Below, piece after piece: positions 21,113-29,216 of a DNA stretch of 35,744 nucleotides; the first letter of the stretch is position 1; the number at the start of each line of letters is the position of its first letter. The translations under genes were made by a program, and so were the position numbers. The notes beneath the pieces are model-generated. The model did not search any database. It was not told where the DNA came from and saw only the letters and a list, made by a program, of their open reading frames with translations. This stretch comes from Aggregatilineales bacterium (GTDB taxonomy: Bacteria > Chloroflexota > Anaerolineae > Aggregatilineales > Ch27): assembly GCA_029976005.1 (NCBI GenBank), contig JARKOQ010000168.1, forward strand, positions 1 through 35,744, written 5' to 3'.

Positions 21113-21985
21113 TTGTTCTTCCCCCCGGATCATCCGCTGGTCCGGCGCGAGCTGGACGCGCTGCCGCCCCTGCTCAGCTACGACGGCCCGGCCCAGCGCC
21201 TGGCCGTGATCATCGCCATCGCGGCGCTGGCCATCGCCGGATTCTCGTGCGGGTGCGGCGGGCTGCTGTGGCAGGGCCTGCTCTTTCCGCTGGGCCTGAT
21301 CCCGGTGATCTGGTCGGCCCAGGTGATCAGCCGCGAGGTGATTGGCGGGCGCTGGGATGAGCTGCGCCTGACTCCCTACAGCGTGGCCGAGATCGTGCTG
21401 GCCAAGCTGGCGGCGGTGGTCTACCGCCTGTGGCCGCTGCTGGCCCTGATGCTGGCCGTCCAGGTGGCGTCGGGGATTCTGTCGACCGGCTTCTCGCTCG
21501 TCCTGACCGGCAATGCCTTCGTGTATTTCAATGGGATGCCCCTGCGCACGCCGGAGGATTCGCTCTTCGCCACCGGGCAGGGGATGCTCTACCTGGTGAT
21601 GGCCGGGGTGCTGCTGATCACCGGGGCGATCCAGACCGTGCTGGATTTCGGCCTGACCCTGGCCGCCGGGGCGCTGGCCTCGGCCCTGACCACCAGCCGC
21701 CCGCTGGCCTATCTGGGAGCGCTGGCCGGACGGGGGTTGGCCTCGCTGCTGGTCCTGCCGATCGGGTTGCTGGCCGGCATGCTCCTGACCGGCGGCCCCG
21801 ACCGGGCGCTGCTGAGCCTGACCCTGCTGCTCCTGAGCAGCAGCCAGGGGATGCTGATGCTGCTCCTGCCGGGGGAAGTGGCGGGCGTGCTGCTGGCGAT
21901 ACTGGTCATCCTGGGGCTGGAGGCGGGCGCGCTCGTCCTGCTGCTGCGGCTGGCCGTGTGGCGGGCCGCAGCGCGGGGCGGGTAG
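21113..21985 (+). CDS. ABC-2-like membrane permease (paralogue 2)
   Basis: A paralogue of the previous gene, sharing DHPLVRRELDALPPL (compare DHPIAVREMDRLPYL) and the signature GGRWDELRLTPYSVAEIVLA. It has about seven membrane helices, including one with the Cys/Gly-rich segment GFSCGCGGLLW. An ATG at 21068 is in frame, but its first 15 residues (MTPVSNSKFKIQHST) are translation of an AT-rich repeat. Homology with paralogue 1 starts near PPDHP, so the TTG at 21113 (290 residues) is an alternative, and the true start is unresolved. Neither start has a good ribosome binding site. The pair could form a heterodimeric exporter membrane domain with an ATPase encoded elsewhere. Confidence 0.72.
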   Translation: MFFPPDHPLVRRELDALPPLLSYDGPAQRLAVIIAIAALAIAGFSCGCGGLLWQGLLFPLGLIPVIWSAQVISREVIGGRWDELRLTPYSVAEIVLAKLAAVVYRLWPLLALMLAVQVASGILSTGFSLVLTGNAFVYFNGMPLRTPEDSLFATGQGMLYLVMAGVLLITGAIQTVLDFGLTLAAGALASALTTSRPLAYLGALAGRGLASLLVLPIGLLAGMLLTGGPDRALLSLTLLLLSSSQGMLMLLLPGEVAGVLLAILVILGLEAGALVLLLRLAVWRAAARGG

Positions 21986-22050
21986 GACGCAAGACCCGGC
22001 GAAGCGCGCACCTCGCCGCGAGATGCTTGCGCTTTTCCAACCGGGCGAAT

Positions 22051-22079
22051 TTGCTCCACCACGGCGAATCTGTCACAAT
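22051..22079 (+). promoter_or_regulatory. Candidate promoter of the deacetylase gene
   Basis: TTGCTC (22051-22056) and CACAAT (22074-22079) with a 17-bp spacer, 74 nt before the ATG at 22154. Matches are only three and four of six. Confidence 0.25.
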
Positions 22080-22153
22080 GGGCGCACTATCGACCTAATC
22101 GCTCCGGTTCGCTGGGCAAGCGGCACGGCAGCGAGCAGAACTTCGAGCCTGGC

Positions 22154-23206
22154 ATGACCACCGTCTATCTGACTCATCCCCGACACGTCGCCCACGACAT
22201 GCCCGATCATCCGGAGCACGCCGGCCGCCTGATCCAGATCGAGGCCGCGCTGGCCGAGGCGGGCCTGCACGACCGCCTGTACTGCCAGCTTCCCCTCCCG
22301 GCCAGCGAGGAGGACTTGCTGCGCGTCCACACGTCGGAATACCTCGCGCTGCTTTCGGACGTGGCCCATCGCGGGCGGCACGTGCTGTTCGGCGCGGATA
22401 CCTACGTCACCCCGGAGTCGTATCACGTCGCCCGGCTGGCGGCGGGGGCGGCCATCCAGGCGGCGGAGGCGGTGGCCGCCGGCAAGGCGGACAACGGCCT
22501 GGTCGCCGTGCGTCCGCCGGGGCATCACGCCCTGCCCGGCAAGGCGATGGGCTTCTGCCTGCTGGCCAACGTGGCCCTGGCGGCCCGCCACCTTCAGGAG
22601 AAGCAGCAGGTCCAGCGGCTGCTGATCGTGGATTACGACGTCCATCACGGCAATGGCACCCAGGACATTTTTTACGACGATCCCGGCGTGCTGTTCATCT
22701 CCACCCACCAATCGCCGCTGTATCCCGGCACCGGCCGCCTGGAAGAAATCGGCCTGGGGTTGGGCGAGGGGACGACCCTGAACGTCCCGCTGCGGCCCGG
22801 TTATGGGGACGCGGCCTATGCCCGCGTGTTCGACGAGATCGTGTGGCCGGCGGCGCGGCGCTTCCGGCCGGAGATGATCCTGGTTTCGGCCGGGTTCGAC
22901 GCCCATTGGGACGACCCGCTGGCGAGCATGACCCTGACCCTGACCGGCTTCGACCACCTGACGCGCGCCCTGATCGGCATGGCCGAGGAACTGTGCGGCG
23001 GCCGGATCGTGTTCCTGCTGGAAGGCGGGTACAGCCTGAACGTGGCCGGGCCTGCCGTGTGCAACGTGGCCCACGCCTTGCTGGGCGAGGTGACCGTCCA
23101 CGATCCGCTGGCGCTGCCCGATCGCGTCCCGGAGATGCTGGCCCGCCTGCCCGACATTGGCCCGCTGATCCATCAAATCCGGGCGCTGCATGGGTTGGAT
23201 GCGTGA
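22154..23206 (+). CDS. Histone deacetylase family protein (AcuC / acetylpolyamine amidohydrolase-like)
   Basis: A 350-residue Zn-dependent amidohydrolase of the arginase/deacetylase fold. Visible active-site elements: RPPGHHALPGKAMGFCLLAN with the charge-relay pair His124-His125, the Zn ligands Asp162 and His164 in VDYDVHHGNGTQD, and the third ligand Asp249 in VSAGFDAHWDDP. The loop EGGYS carries the transition-state Tyr. Bacterial members remove acetyl groups from acetyl-CoA synthetase, other proteins or acetylpolyamines, and the substrate cannot be decided here. The length is typical. Two GNAT acetyltransferases occur elsewhere in the window but are not linked in an operon. The stop TGA is followed at once by a word repeat. 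Confidence 0.92.
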   Translation: MTTVYLTHPRHVAHDMPDHPEHAGRLIQIEAALAEAGLHDRLYCQLPLPASEEDLLRVHTSEYLALLSDVAHRGRHVLFGADTYVTPESYHVARLAAGAAIQAAEAVAAGKADNGLVAVRPPGHHALPGKAMGFCLLANVALAARHLQEKQQVQRLLIVDYDVHHGNGTQDIFYDDPGVLFISTHQSPLYPGTGRLEEIGLGLGEGTTLNVPLRPGYGDAAYARVFDEIVWPAARRFRPEMILVSAGFDAHWDDPLASMTLTLTGFDHLTRALIGMAEELCGGRIVFLLEGGYSLNVAGPAVCNVAHALLGEVTVHDPLALPDRVPEMLARLPDIGPLIHQIRALHGLDA

Positions 23207-23395
23207 GAAAAGCGGCTATTGGTTTCTGGTGAGTGGTTGTTGGTAGTGCATCCGGCCAGTTTGTGAGGGACCTTCAGTTGGGGCGATTCCAGAAAGCGGA
23301 GATGCCGCGCACGGCCTCCGCTGGATATGGCGTCAGGGCCCGAACTCTACCCGGTTCCTGACTATAAACTAACCACCAATAACTAATAACCGGCT
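23207..23395. repeat. Inverted pair of TAACCA/TGGTTA-type word repeats
   Basis: The left block, GAAAAGCGGCTATTGGTTTC then TGGTGAGTGGTTGTTGGTAG (23207-23248), starts at the deacetylase stop. The right block, ACTATAAACTAACCACCAAT then AACTAATAACCGGC (23361-23394), is the reverse-oriented counterpart. About 110 bp of unique GC-rich sequence lies between. No gene was seen in the 23207-23494 gap. Confidence 0.6.
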
Positions 23396-23426
23396 TCCTT
23401 TACGCCCGACTTGGCCCTTATTCGTC

Positions 23427-23455
23427 TTGCACATTCCCTTGAGCCATAGGATAAT
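23427..23455 (+). promoter_or_regulatory. Candidate promoter of the giant DWL/TPR gene
   Basis: TTGCAC (23427-23432) and GATAAT (23450-23455) with a 17-bp spacer. The -10 ends 39 nt before the ATG at 23495. Confidence 0.45.
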
Positions 23456-23494
23456 GCGGTTGAGGGACGAAGTGATACCTAACGGCGGCTGCTT

Positions 23495-26400
23495 ATGACG
23501 GACATCAGTCTGCGTCAATACGCGGTTGAGCTGGAAGTGCTATTGGACCACGAAGCCCTGGAAGAGGCGATCGGGCACTGCCAGCACATCCTGAAGCACT
23601 ACCCCAAGAACGTGGCGACCTACCGCACCCTGGGCTGGGCCTTGCTGGGCAAGGCCCGCTTCGACCAGGCGGGCGATATCTTCCGGCGCGTGTTGAGCGT
23701 CGAACCGGGGGACAAGGACGCGCACCGCGGCCTGGCCATGGTCTACCGCGACCTCAAGAACTGGGCGCAGGCCATCTGGCACATGGAGCGCGCCTTCGAG
23801 CAGGACCCCAACAACGTCGACATTCAAAAGCGCCTGCGCGAGTTGTACAGCCTCTACCAGGATGGCGATTACGGCAAGCTCCAGCTCACGCGCGGCGCGC
23901 TGGCCCGGATGTACCTCCAGAGCGGCCTGCACGAAAAAGCGATCACCGAGCTGCAAAACGCCCTGCACGACCATCCGGAGCGGATCGACCTGCGCGTGCT
24001 GCTGGCCCGCGCCCTGTGGGAAAGCACCTATCCCATCGAGGCCGGGGAAACCGCCACCGAGGTCATCCGCGTGCTGCCCTACTGCCTGGAAGCCAACCGC
24101 ATCCTGGCGGCGCTGTGGCTCAAGAACGGGCGGCCTTCGGACGCCCAGCCCTTCCTGGCGCGGGTCGAGGCGGTCGATCCCTACGCCGCGCTGGCCCTGG
24201 TCGGCGAGGAGCTGGAGCAGGACCCCTTTGTCCTGCCCCGCCTGGACTGGACCATGGCCGAGGCGCGCCAGGTGGCCTCGCAGACCCCCGACTGGGTGCA
24301 ATCCATCGCCGACGCGCTGGAACGGCCGGAGGATGTCAGGCTGGCCGGGGATCAGAGCGTGCCCGACTGGATGATGGCCGATTCCGGCGCGACCGCCCCC
24401 CCCGCGCGGGCGGACGTGGGCGGCCTGTTCGACAGCCTGGAAGCCAATGAAACCGGCGGCGCGCTGCCGGATTGGATGTCTCAGCCGGTGCAGGATATGC
24501 CCACCGGCGCGGCCGATCTGGACTGGATGAGCGTCATGCAGGGCAACCCGCCCTCGCCCGACCAGGCTGCCGGATTGCCGCCCGGCTTCGAGGACTGGTC
24601 GGCTCCGGCCGAATTGCCCTCCGTCCAGGCATCTATCCCGACTCCCCCGCCCGACGAACTGGATTTTCTCAACGGGATGGAGCCGCCCGCCATGACCGCC
24701 GACTGGCTGCCGGACAGCAGCCCGGAGCCAGCTCCGCCGATCGCATCGACGCCGGACTGGCTGGCCGACCTGGGGGTTGGCGCGGACGGCGGGCTTGTTT
24801 CGCCTGAGCCTGAAGCCCAACCGGAGACTCCGGCCACGCCGGACTGGTTCGCCGACGTTCAGGCGGCAGCGTTCGGGTCCACGGGCGGCCAGGACGAGGA
24901 ACTGCCCTGGCTGCAAGGCGCGCCGGCGGAGCCGGTCCAGCCTACCTGGACGGACAGCGCACCCGTCGAGCCGCCGGAAGAACACCCGGTGCCACGCCTG
25001 CCGGTCGAGCCGGGCCAGCGCGTCCCCACCGGGTTCACCGGCCTGTTGAGCGCCCTGAAGTCCGACGACGAAGACAACGATCCGCTGGCCTGGATGAACG
25101 TGCCGGACGCGCGCGTCTCCAGGGAGCACGCGGAGGCCAGCGCGGAGGCTCCCCGGCTCACCGAGACCGATGACCTGCCCCTCTCGGCGCTGGATGAGGA
25201 CTCCCCGGATGCCACCGCCATGCTGCGCCGGAGCGTGATGGGCGGCTCGTCCCTGCTGGATGAGCCTGCCGAGCCGGTGGAAGACCCGCTGGCCTGGCTC
25301 CAGATTCCCGATGACGACGAGGAAGCCGAAGAGGCCGGGGCCGGGCCGCTGGACGCCGGGTTTGACTCCCCCGCGCCGCGCGCCGGAGGGTCGGACCCTC
25401 TGGCCTGGCTGTATTCGGAAGACGAAGAGGCCATCCTGGACGAGGCTGGCTTCGAAGTTCCCCTGGCGGGGCCGGCTGCGGCTCCAGAAGACCCGCTGGC
25501 CTGGCTGAACGCGGGCACGGGCATGCTTGACGCGGGCACAGACAAGGATAATGCGATGACTCCTACCCAACCTGAACCCGGTCCTGCGGACTGGCAGGAG
25601 CCGGAGGCGGATGACTGGCTGAGTGGGTTGGGGGGCCAGCCAGCACAACAACCGGAGCCGGAACCCGAACCCAGCGGCCTGCCCGACTGGCTTTCCCAGG
25701 CCAAACCGGCCGAGCCTGCGCCTGAGGATGACTGGCTCTCCCAGGCCAAACCGGCCGAGCCTGCGCCAGAAGATGACTGGCTGGCGGGCATTAGCCTGGG
25801 CGGGCCGGAGCCTGCCGCGAGCGGCGCGCCCGACTCCGATCTGGGCTGGCTGGGCGAGGTGAATCGGGAAGACAAAGCGGCGGAGGAAGCCGGGACGGGC
25901 ATCCCGGACTGGCTGCAAGGCGCTCCCGAAGCGCCGGCGGCGGCGGACACGCCCGATTGGCTGGGCATGGCCGAGGAAGCCGCGCCATCGACCCTGCCGC
26001 CCGCGCCGGAGATTGGCGCGCCGGCCCGCCTCGATCTGCCGGATACCCCGGACTGGCTGAACATAATGGACATGGGCGAGGAGCCGGCTGCGGCGATCCC
26101 TGCCGAGCCTGAGTCGCCTGCCGCCGAAGTGCCCGATTGGCTGAGCGAGATGGGCGGCGACGCGGCGGAGGAAGTTCCCGCCGAGCCGGCCCTGCCTCCG
26201 GCCGAGATGCCGGATTGGCTGAGCGAGATGGCGGGCGGCGAGGAAGAAGAGACTCCCGCCGAGCCGGCCCTGCCGGTTGCCGAGATGCCGGATTGGCTGA
26301 GTGGGATGGCCCCGGCGGAAGGTCTTCCGGCGGAAGAGACTCCGGTGGAAGCTGTTTCGGCCCAAGGGTTTCCGGTGGAAGAAGAACAGGCGCCTGAGCC

Positions 26401-28987
26401 GGAGCTTCCCCTCCCGGCCGCGCCGAGCGGCGTGACCTCCTGGCTGGATGGCATTCAGACTCCGGCGGCTGCCCTGCCTGAGACGGACTGGCTGGGGGCG
26501 CTTGCCAGCGACGAAAAACCGGCCGAGGCGGGCGCGATGCCCGATTGGCTGAGTGGAATGGCCCCGGCGGAGGAGCTTCCGGCGGCGGAAGAATTCGCCG
26601 AGGAAGAGCCTGTCGCCGAAGCGGGCGCGACGCCGGACTGGCTGAGTATGATGGCCCCGGCGGAGGAGCTTCCGGTGGAGGAAGAAGCCGGGGAAGAGCC
26701 TGTCGCCGAAGCAGGCGCGACGCCCGACTGGCTGAGCAAGATGGCCCCGGCGGAGGAGCTTCCGGTAGAAGAACTCGCCGGGGAAGAGCCTGTCGCCGAA
26801 GCGGGCGCGACGCCGGACTGGCTGAGCATGATGGCCCCGGCGGAGGAGCTTCCGGCGGAGGAAGAACTCGCCGAAGAAGAGCCTGTCGCCGAAGCAGGCG
26901 CGACGCCGGACTGGCTGAGCATGATGGCCCCGGCGGAGGAGCTTCCGGCGGAAGAAGAAGCCGGGGAAGAGCTTGTCGCCGAAGCGGGCGCGACGCGTGA
27001 CTGGCTGAGCGCGATGGGGTCATTTGAGGAAGAGATCGCCGAGGAAGTCGAAGCCGAGGTCGAAGAACTCCCTGTCGCCGAAGCGGGCGCGACGCACGAC
27101 TGGCTGAGGATGATGGCCCCGGCGGAGGAGCTTCCGGCGGAAGAAGCGGCCGAGGAAGCGCCTGTCGCCGAAGCGGGCACGACTCCCGACTGGCTGAGCA
27201 TGATGGCCCCGGCGGAGGAGCTTCCGGCGGAGGAAGAACTCGCCGGGGAAGAGCCTGTCGCCGAAGCAGGCGCGACGCCGGACTGGCTGAGTATGATGGC
27301 CCCGGCGGAGGAGCTTCCGGCGGAAGAAGAAGCCGAGGAAGCGCCTGTCGCCGAAGCGGGCGCGACGCCGGATTGGCTGAGCGCGATGGCCCCGGCGGAA
27401 GAGCTTCCGGTTGAGGAAGAAGAAGCCGAGGAAGAACCTGTCGCCGAAGCAGGCGCGACGCCGGATTGGCTGAGCGCGATGGGGTCATTCGAGGAAGAAA
27501 CCGCCGAGGAGATCGAAGCCGAGGTTGAAGAACTTCCCGTCGCCGAAGCGGGCGCGACGCCTGACTGGCTGAGCATGATGGCCCCGGCGGAGGCGCTTCC
27601 GGCGGAAGAACTCGCCGGGGAAGAGCCTGTCGCCGAGGCGGGCACGACACCTGATTGGCTGAGTGGAATGGCCCCGGCGGAAGAGCTTCCGCTGGAAGAA
27701 CTTCCGGCGGAAGAAAAGGCCGAAGAAGCAGCGGTCACGAAGCGGACGCCGATGCCTTTGAGCCAGGCCGCCGAAGCGCCTGTCGAAGCCGCCTTGCTGG
27801 CGGAAGAACCCGCCGCCGAGGAAGAGGCCGTCCCCCTGGCGGAGGCCGATCCGGCCCGCTGGGCGATGCGCGAGGTGCTCCAGGCCCAGATGGAGGCGAT
27901 TGAAACCGCCGAAGCCGCGATTTTCGAAGAGCCTGCGGTCTCACTGGAAGGCACGCAGCCGGTTGGCGTGGATGCCACCCTGGAAGCCGCCGAAATCGAA
28001 GCCGACCTCCCGCTGGAACCGGGCGCGCTGCCCGTCTGGCTGAGCGATCAGCGGCCGCTTGGCGCGGATGCCGACCTCGAAGCTGCCGAGCCGATCGAGA
28101 CGTCCGAGGTCGCGGCCCTGGTGGATACGGCGGAAGCGCCCGCCGGGGAATTCGCGCCGCTGGAGACCACCGAACGCCCGCTGGCCGAGCCAGAAGCCGC
28201 CGCCGAAGCGGACGCGCTGCCCGACTGGTTGAGCGCGATGGCCGTTCCCGCCGACGAACTGGCTCCGCTGGAAGTTGCCGAAGACGAGCTGGGCGAATTC
28301 GACCTGCTGGAAGTCGAGGCCGAGGTCGAGCCGGAATCCGCCGCCGAGCCGGGCGCGCTGCCCGACTGGCTGAGCGCGATGGCCGCCCCCGCCGAGGCGT
28401 TCGAGCCGCTGGCGGTCGAAGCCGAGGCTGAGCCGGAGGTCGCCGCCGAAGAGGGCGCGCCGCCCGACTGGCTGAGCGACTCGTCGACGCTGCAAACGGT
28501 GGAAACTACCCCGGTTCAGGAACCGGGTACACCGGAGACGCCATCGGTCGTCACCGGCGAGAAGGTGACTATCCACGACACGCTGGAATGGCTCAGCGAC
28601 ATGGGATCGCTGGACGCCGAGGAGATGGAGGGCGTGGAAGGGCAGACCCTGCCCGTCGCCGATACCGGCCCCGGCTGGCTGCGCGACGTGGGCATGTTCC
28701 AGCCGGAGGAGACCCCGGAGGCGGAAGAAGAAGCCGCGCCGGAGCCTGCCCCGGCCAGGGCGACGCGCTTCGCCTTCGACCGGTGGGTGCCCGTCTGGAT
28801 GAGCGGCTCGATGGCCCCCCAGACACCCGCGACCGCCGCCCCGCCGCCGGATACGGCGCCGGAGTTCGACCTGGACCTGGACGATGACGACGAGTTCCCG
28901 GACTTCGACCTGGACGCGAACGATGACGAGTCGGGCCCAAGCTGGCTGCGTCCGGTGATGGAGGACGACGACGACCTGGAAAGCTAG
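23495..28987 (+). CDS. Giant TPR protein with about 29 DWL motifs in an acidic disordered region
   Basis: An 1830-residue protein of unknown function. Residues 1-230 are TPR-type helices (for example YRTLGWALLGKARFDQAGDI and LARMYLQSGLHEKAITELQN). From about 250 to the end the chain is Ala/Glu/Pro-rich, strongly acidic and probably disordered, but punctuated by Trp motifs. I count 29 DWL tripeptides, mostly PDWLSxM, plus DWM, DWF and DWV variants and four DPLAW(L/M) motifs. Residues about 1016-1400 form a near-regular array with a 30-residue period (PDWLSMMAPAEELP, then an EE-rich linker and VAEAGAT). The C-terminus is Asp-rich (DLDLDDDDEFPDFDLD). There is no signal peptide or membrane helix, so it is likely cytoplasmic. 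The next gene encodes a partner-like protein with the same motifs. I suggest a multivalent scaffold; I recognise no enzyme domain. The ATG lacks a strong ribosome binding site. Confidence 0.85.
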   Translation: MTDISLRQYAVELEVLLDHEALEEAIGHCQHILKHYPKNVATYRTLGWALLGKARFDQAGDIFRRVLSVEPGDKDAHRGLAMVYRDLKNWAQAIWHMERAFEQDPNNVDIQKRLRELYSLYQDGDYGKLQLTRGALARMYLQSGLHEKAITELQNALHDHPERIDLRVLLARALWESTYPIEAGETATEVIRVLPYCLEANRILAALWLKNGRPSDAQPFLARVEAVDPYAALALVGEELEQDPFVLPRLDWTMAEARQVASQTPDWVQSIADALERPEDVRLAGDQSVPDWMMADSGATAPPARADVGGLFDSLEANETGGALPDWMSQPVQDMPTGAADLDWMSVMQGNPPSPDQAAGLPPGFEDWSAPAELPSVQASIPTPPPDELDFLNGMEPPAMTADWLPDSSPEPAPPIASTPDWLADLGVGADGGLVSPEPEAQPETPATPDWFADVQAAAFGSTGGQDEELPWLQGAPAEPVQPTWTDSAPVEPPEEHPVPRLPVEPGQRVPTGFTGLLSALKSDDEDNDPLAWMNVPDARVSREHAEASAEAPRLTETDDLPLSALDEDSPDATAMLRRSVMGGSSLLDEPAEPVEDPLAWLQIPDDDEEAEEAGAGPLDAGFDSPAPRAGGSDPLAWLYSEDEEAILDEAGFEVPLAGPAAAPEDPLAWLNAGTGMLDAGTDKDNAMTPTQPEPGPADWQEPEADDWLSGLGGQPAQQPEPEPEPSGLPDWLSQAKPAEPAPEDDWLSQAKPAEPAPEDDWLAGISLGGPEPAASGAPDSDLGWLGEVNREDKAAEEAGTGIPDWLQGAPEAPAAADTPDWLGMAEEAAPSTLPPAPEIGAPARLDLPDTPDWLNIMDMGEEPAAAIPAEPESPAAEVPDWLSEMGGDAAEEVPAEPALPPAEMPDWLSEMAGGEEEETPAEPALPVAEMPDWLSGMAPAEGLPAEETPVEAVSAQGFPVEEEQAPEPELPLPAAPSGVTSWLDGIQTPAAALPETDWLGALASDEKPAEAGAMPDWLSGMAPAEELPAAEEFAEEEPVAEAGATPDWLSMMAPAEELPVEEEAGEEPVAEAGATPDWLSKMAPAEELPVEELAGEEPVAEAGATPDWLSMMAPAEELPAEEELAEEEPVAEAGATPDWLSMMAPAEELPAEEEAGEELVAEAGATRDWLSAMGSFEEEIAEEVEAEVEELPVAEAGATHDWLRMMAPAEELPAEEAAEEAPVAEAGTTPDWLSMMAPAEELPAEEELAGEEPVAEAGATPDWLSMMAPAEELPAEEEAEEAPVAEAGATPDWLSAMAPAEELPVEEEEAEEEPVAEAGATPDWLSAMGSFEEETAEEIEAEVEELPVAEAGATPDWLSMMAPAEALPAEELAGEEPVAEAGTTPDWLSGMAPAEELPLEELPAEEKAEEAAVTKRTPMPLSQAAEAPVEAALLAEEPAAEEEAVPLAEADPARWAMREVLQAQMEAIETAEAAIFEEPAVSLEGTQPVGVDATLEAAEIEADLPLEPGALPVWLSDQRPLGADADLEAAEPIETSEVAALVDTAEAPAGEFAPLETTERPLAEPEAAAEADALPDWLSAMAVPADELAPLEVAEDELGEFDLLEVEAEVEPESAAEPGALPDWLSAMAAPAEAFEPLAVEAEAEPEVAAEEGAPPDWLSDSSTLQTVETTPVQEPGTPETPSVVTGEKVTIHDTLEWLSDMGSLDAEEMEGVEGQTLPVADTGPGWLRDVGMFQPEETPEAEEEAAPEPAPARATRFAFDRWVPVWMSGSMAPQTPATAAPPPDTAPEFDLDLDDDDEFPDFDLDANDDESGPSWLRPVMEDDDDLES
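25682..25774 (+). repeat. Tandem 45-bp coding duplication
   Basis: Two adjacent copies encode DWLSQAKPAEPAPED, differing at only a few bases, inside the giant gene. This is a recent in-frame tandem duplication upstream of the main array. Confidence 0.75.
26540..27690 (+). repeat. Coding tandem array (about 90-bp units, 465-bp higher-order repeat)
   Basis: About 13 consecutive DWL units of roughly 30 residues each. Two variant units, DWLSAMGSFEEE followed by an EE/EAEVEELPVAEAGAT linker, begin at 26999 and 27464, exactly 465 bp (155 residues, five units) apart. This shows a higher-order duplication. DNA words such as GCCCCGGCGGAGGAGCTTCC recur almost unchanged. All length differences are multiples of three. 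Confidence 0.85.
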
Positions 28988-29145
28988 CGGCTGTTACGCG
29001 CTTTCAACCCACCCGGAGTCTCTCCCTGTTCACGGGGACAGGGGTCGCGCGGGGTTATCGCGCCGGGACAGGGGTGAAAGTCATGCTCCAGGCGCGGGGA
29101 CGTTCGCGTTCGGTTTGATATGCCCAGGCAGACGCCCGGCGTGTA
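28988..29145. other. Short intergenic region with GGGACAGGGGT direct repeats
   Basis: The gap after the giant gene contains CCCTGT and ACAGGG arms around 29026-29043 that could form a small hairpin. GGGACAGGGGT occurs twice, near 29036 and 29069. No T-run follows, so a terminator is not clear and read-through into the next gene is possible. No gene was seen. Confidence 0.35.
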
Positions 29146-29173
29146 TTGCCTGAAAATGGGCAAGCCTTATAAT
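29146..29173 (+). promoter_or_regulatory. Promoter of the second DWL/TPR gene
   Basis: TTGCCT (29146-29151) and a perfect TATAAT (29168-29173) with a 16-bp spacer, 43 nt before the ATG. AAGGAT at 29203-29208 is the ribosome binding site. Confidence 0.6.
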
Positions 29174-29216
29174 AGGGATGACTTCACAAAGCGTATGCGA
29201 TGAAGGATAAGTTGTC

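Noticed and set aside
23540..26365. A long antisense frame across the giant DWL gene
   Set aside because: Composition is an artefact of GC-rich third positions in the sense gene. The TPR head and DWL motifs make sense only on the plus strand.
26540..27690. Regular repeats suggesting a CRISPR array
   Set aside because: Units are about 90 bp, fully coding, with no short constant repeat alternating with unique spacers. All length changes are multiples of three.
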